NCBI GenBank assembly: GCA_903923915.1
Contig: CAIXZI010000575.1
Coordinates: 1 to 5,508, forward strand
Source: an uncultured Bacteroidota bacterium
GTDB lineage: Bacteria; Bacteroidota; Bacteroidia; B-17B0; Aurantibacillaceae
DNA length: 5,508 nucleotides
Reading direction: 5' to 3'
Shown piece by piece: positions 3,656-5,508 of this stretch (within the stretch, counting starts at the first letter, position 1; every line of letters begins with the position of its first letter). The notes under the pieces were generated by a model that saw only the letters and a program-made list of their open reading frames with translations, was not told the origin of the DNA and made no database searches. Both the position numbers and the translations under genes were made by a program.

Positions 3656-5508
3656 ATGGCTATGCAACTACTTCGTAAAGTTAGCAGTTTTATTTGGCGC
3701 AGTGTAAAAATTACGGTGCTGGTGCTGCTTATTTTGTTGATTAGTGTGTTTTTTTTGCTTCAGTTGCCAAAAGTACAAACCTACTTAGGTAAGGAAGCAT
3801 CCTCTTATCTCTCCAAAAAATTAAAAACAAAAATTGATATTAAAGCCATTAATATTGATTTTTTAAAAACGATTAATCTGGAAGGAGTTTATGTAGAAGA
3901 CCTGCACCACGATACCCTTTTGTATGGAGGTAAAATTGGTTGTGCCATAAAATTTTATAGTTTAAAAAACAAACAACTGGAAGTTGATTTAACTGAACTG
4001 GATCATATTACTTGCAAACTAATTTATTATAAAGGCGCAAAAGATTTAAATTTTCAGTTTATTGCTGATTATTTTTCATCTCCATCGCCAACAAAAAAAG
4101 ATACTACGCCCTCTAATTTTAAAGTTGGGTTTGGAAACTTAAATTTAAGTAACGTACGTTTTGTTTATAAAGATTTAGATTATAGTGATGTGCCTAAGTA
4201 CGGCATAGACTTTGAAGATATTGAGGTAAATAATATTTACGCTAAATTTTCTAATATTAAAATTGCCGGAGATTCTATCAAAGTAAAAATCACTGATTTA
4301 TCTGCGGTTGAAAAATCGGGTATTTGCATAAAAAAAATGAATGCGGATGCCACTATTAGTCCGCAAAATATACGAGCTGATAATCTTACCCTGATAACTA
4401 AAAACAGTTATGTGCATGGTTCGTACCAAATGCTAACCGATTCGTTTGATGATTACAATCACTACCTGCATGCTGTTGATATGCGCGCTAATTTTACCGA
4501 TAGCACCTATATAGATTTTGCCGATGTGGCTTATTTTGCTGAGCAATTAGAAGGTTTGCACGAAAAAGTAAAAATTAATGGTTACATAAAAGGAAGTGTA
4601 GATAATTTAAGTTCTGATAATTTGGCGTTCTCTTTATTAAACCATACATCGTTTAAGGGACACATCATTATAAAAGGGTTACCGGATACAGATAAAACTA
4701 TTATGACTGTTGATGCCAAAAACCTTACTACAAATTATTATGATTTAATTCAAATTCCAAGTTACCCATTTAATAAAAACGAAAAAATAACACTTCCTGA
4801 AAATTTAGCTAAGCTTGGAACCATTAATTTTAACGGTAAAGCAGAAGGTTTTATAAATAATTTGCTTTTAGAAGGAACGTTAAATACCGCTTTAGGAAAA
4901 GTTACTGCTTACGCAACCATGAATACCTTGCCTGATAAGGATATTGCGTATGGAGGGAATTTTAAAACAGAAAATTTTAATGTTGGTAAATTTTTAGATG
5001 TAAGTAGCATTGGCGAAATTTCTTTAGATGCAAAAATTACAGGTAAAGGTACTGAGCTAAAAAACTTGCAAGAAGAAATAGATGGCAAAGTGCAATCGTT
5101 TACGTTTAATGGTTATACCTATCATAACCTAACTATTAACGGAGGTATAAAAAACAAAGAGTTTAACGGTACTATTACAGCTAAAGATACCGCTGCAACA
5201 TTTGATTTTACAGGTAATATAGATTTCACAAAAAAAATACCTCAGGCACAATTTAAAGCTGATATTAAAAAACTTGATTTATATAAATGTAATTTTTATA
5301 AAGCAGATTCGATAGATGTAGTATCGGGGAATTTAGAACTTTCTATTAGCGGAAACAGTATAGATGATGTTAGTGGAACTTTGCGCGCCGATAAAATTCA
5401 ATTTATAAAATCTAACGGAGTTGTAATCCTTAAAAACACCGATGTAATTCTTATACAAAATGAAAACGGAAACAATTTGCAAATGATATCTTCTGTGGCA
5501 GATGCTGA
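3656..5508 (+). CDS. tamB: TamB/AsmA-like translocation and assembly protein, N-terminal part
   Basis: The frame is open from ATG 3656 to the window edge (617 codons, no stop); Bacteroidota TamB-like proteins are usually well over 1000 residues, so this is roughly the first 40%. A basic N terminus (MAMQLLRKVS) is followed by one membrane anchor at about residues 17-36. Next come PKVQTYLGKEASSYLSKKL (38-56) and LEGVYVEDLHHDTLLYGGK (75-93), typical of the start of AsmA/TamB proteins in this phylum. The rest is beta-rich repetitive sequence (INGYIKGSVDNLS, ISLDAKITGKGTELKN, GNLELSISGNSIDDVSG), as in the long beta-groove that spans the periplasm. Family role: with a TamA/BamA-like partner, or as a lipid bridge, it serves outer-membrane assembly or phospholipid transport. 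The start is 3656 or the ATG at 3662. It is divergent from tsaD, 17 bases away. Confidence 0.88.
   Translation, partial: MAMQLLRKVSSFIWRSVKITVLVLLILLISVFFLLQLPKVQTYLGKEASSYLSKKLKTKIDIKAINIDFLKTINLEGVYVEDLHHDTLLYGGKIGCAIKFYSLKNKQLEVDLTELDHITCKLIYYKGAKDLNFQFIADYFSSPSPTKKDTTPSNFKVGFGNLNLSNVRFVYKDLDYSDVPKYGIDFEDIEVNNIYAKFSNIKIAGDSIKVKITDLSAVEKSGICIKKMNADATISPQNIRADNLTLITKNSYVHGSYQMLTDSFDDYNHYLHAVDMRANFTDSTYIDFADVAYFAEQLEGLHEKVKINGYIKGSVDNLSSDNLAFSLLNHTSFKGHIIIKGLPDTDKTIMTVDAKNLTTNYYDLIQIPSYPFNKNEKITLPENLAKLGTINFNGKAEGFINNLLLEGTLNTALGKVTAYATMNTLPDKDIAYGGNFKTENFNVGKFLDVSSIGEISLDAKITGKGTELKNLQEEIDGKVQSFTFNGYTYHNLTINGGIKNKEFNGTITAKDTAATFDFTGNIDFTKKIPQAQFKADIKKLDLYKCNFYKADSIDVVSGNLELSISGNSIDDVSGTLRADKIQFIKSNGVVILKNTDVILIQNENGNNLQMISSVADA
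3768..3783 (-). promoter_or_regulatory. Possible tandem -7 elements for tsaD inside tamB
   Basis: On the - strand TAGGTTTG (3783-3776) and TACTTTTG (3775-3768) both fit TAnnTTTG and adjoin each other, about 130 bases upstream of the tsaD TTG. Neither has a TTTG at 19-21 bases. They are the best candidates I see for tsaD transcription, but short AT-rich matches like these arise by chance. Confidence 0.2.

Noticed and set aside
1..5508. CRISPR array, toxin-antitoxin pair, defence cassette or complete insertion sequence
   Set aside because: No regularly spaced repeats, no transposase or recombinase frame and no paired small genes are visible on either strand.

Overview
The window looks like chromosomal DNA from a low-GC member of the Bacteroidota. 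Three things point there. The tRNA-Gly gene has a match to the Bacteroidota promoter (TTTG, 19 bases, then TACATTTG). tsaD lies head to head with a long TamB-like gene, an arrangement I recall from this phylum. A composite hairpin element between genes resembles the repeated, Flavo-1-like elements of Flavobacteriia and relatives. The genes also lack clear Shine-Dalgarno sequences, and neither tRNA encodes its CCA end. Most genes are about 31-33% GC by partial hand counts; the gene at 1426-2127 is higher, about 38%.

Layout, left to right. (1) 1-1042: a complete LysR-type regulator on the + strand, preceded by a -7 promoter element and, at the left edge, a T-N11-A palindrome that may be its operator. 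Its target genes are probably off the left edge. (2) 1043-1425: an AT-rich stretch with no convincing gene, holding weak hairpins and a diverged second copy of the tRNA-Leu downstream region. (3) 1426-2127, - strand: a 233-residue protein resembling the uncharacterised DUF1826 family, with an HxD...H...R pattern like Fe(II)/2-oxoglutarate oxygenases. (4) 2198-2484, - strand: tRNA-Gly(GCC) then tRNA-Leu(UAA), each followed by an intrinsic terminator, with one clear promoter upstream of tRNA-Gly. (5) 2527-2613: the composite hairpin element. (6) 2622-3638, - strand: tsaD, the catalytic subunit for the tRNA t6A37 modification. (7) 3656 to the right edge, + strand: the N-terminal 617 residues of a TamB/AsmA-like envelope protein.

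The core of the window (tRNAs, tsaD, tamB) is housekeeping. The accessory part is 1228-2239: the DUF1826-like gene lies between two direct copies (35 of 38 bases identical) of the tRNA-Leu terminator plus the last three bases of the tRNA. This is the pattern expected if DNA entered at the tRNA 3' end, or if a tRNA-Leu copy was duplicated and decayed. No integrase or transposase is present. I see no clear multi-gene novel system; the best leads are this repeat-bounded gene, the hairpin element, and the very short tsaD-tamB divergent gap with a TTG start.
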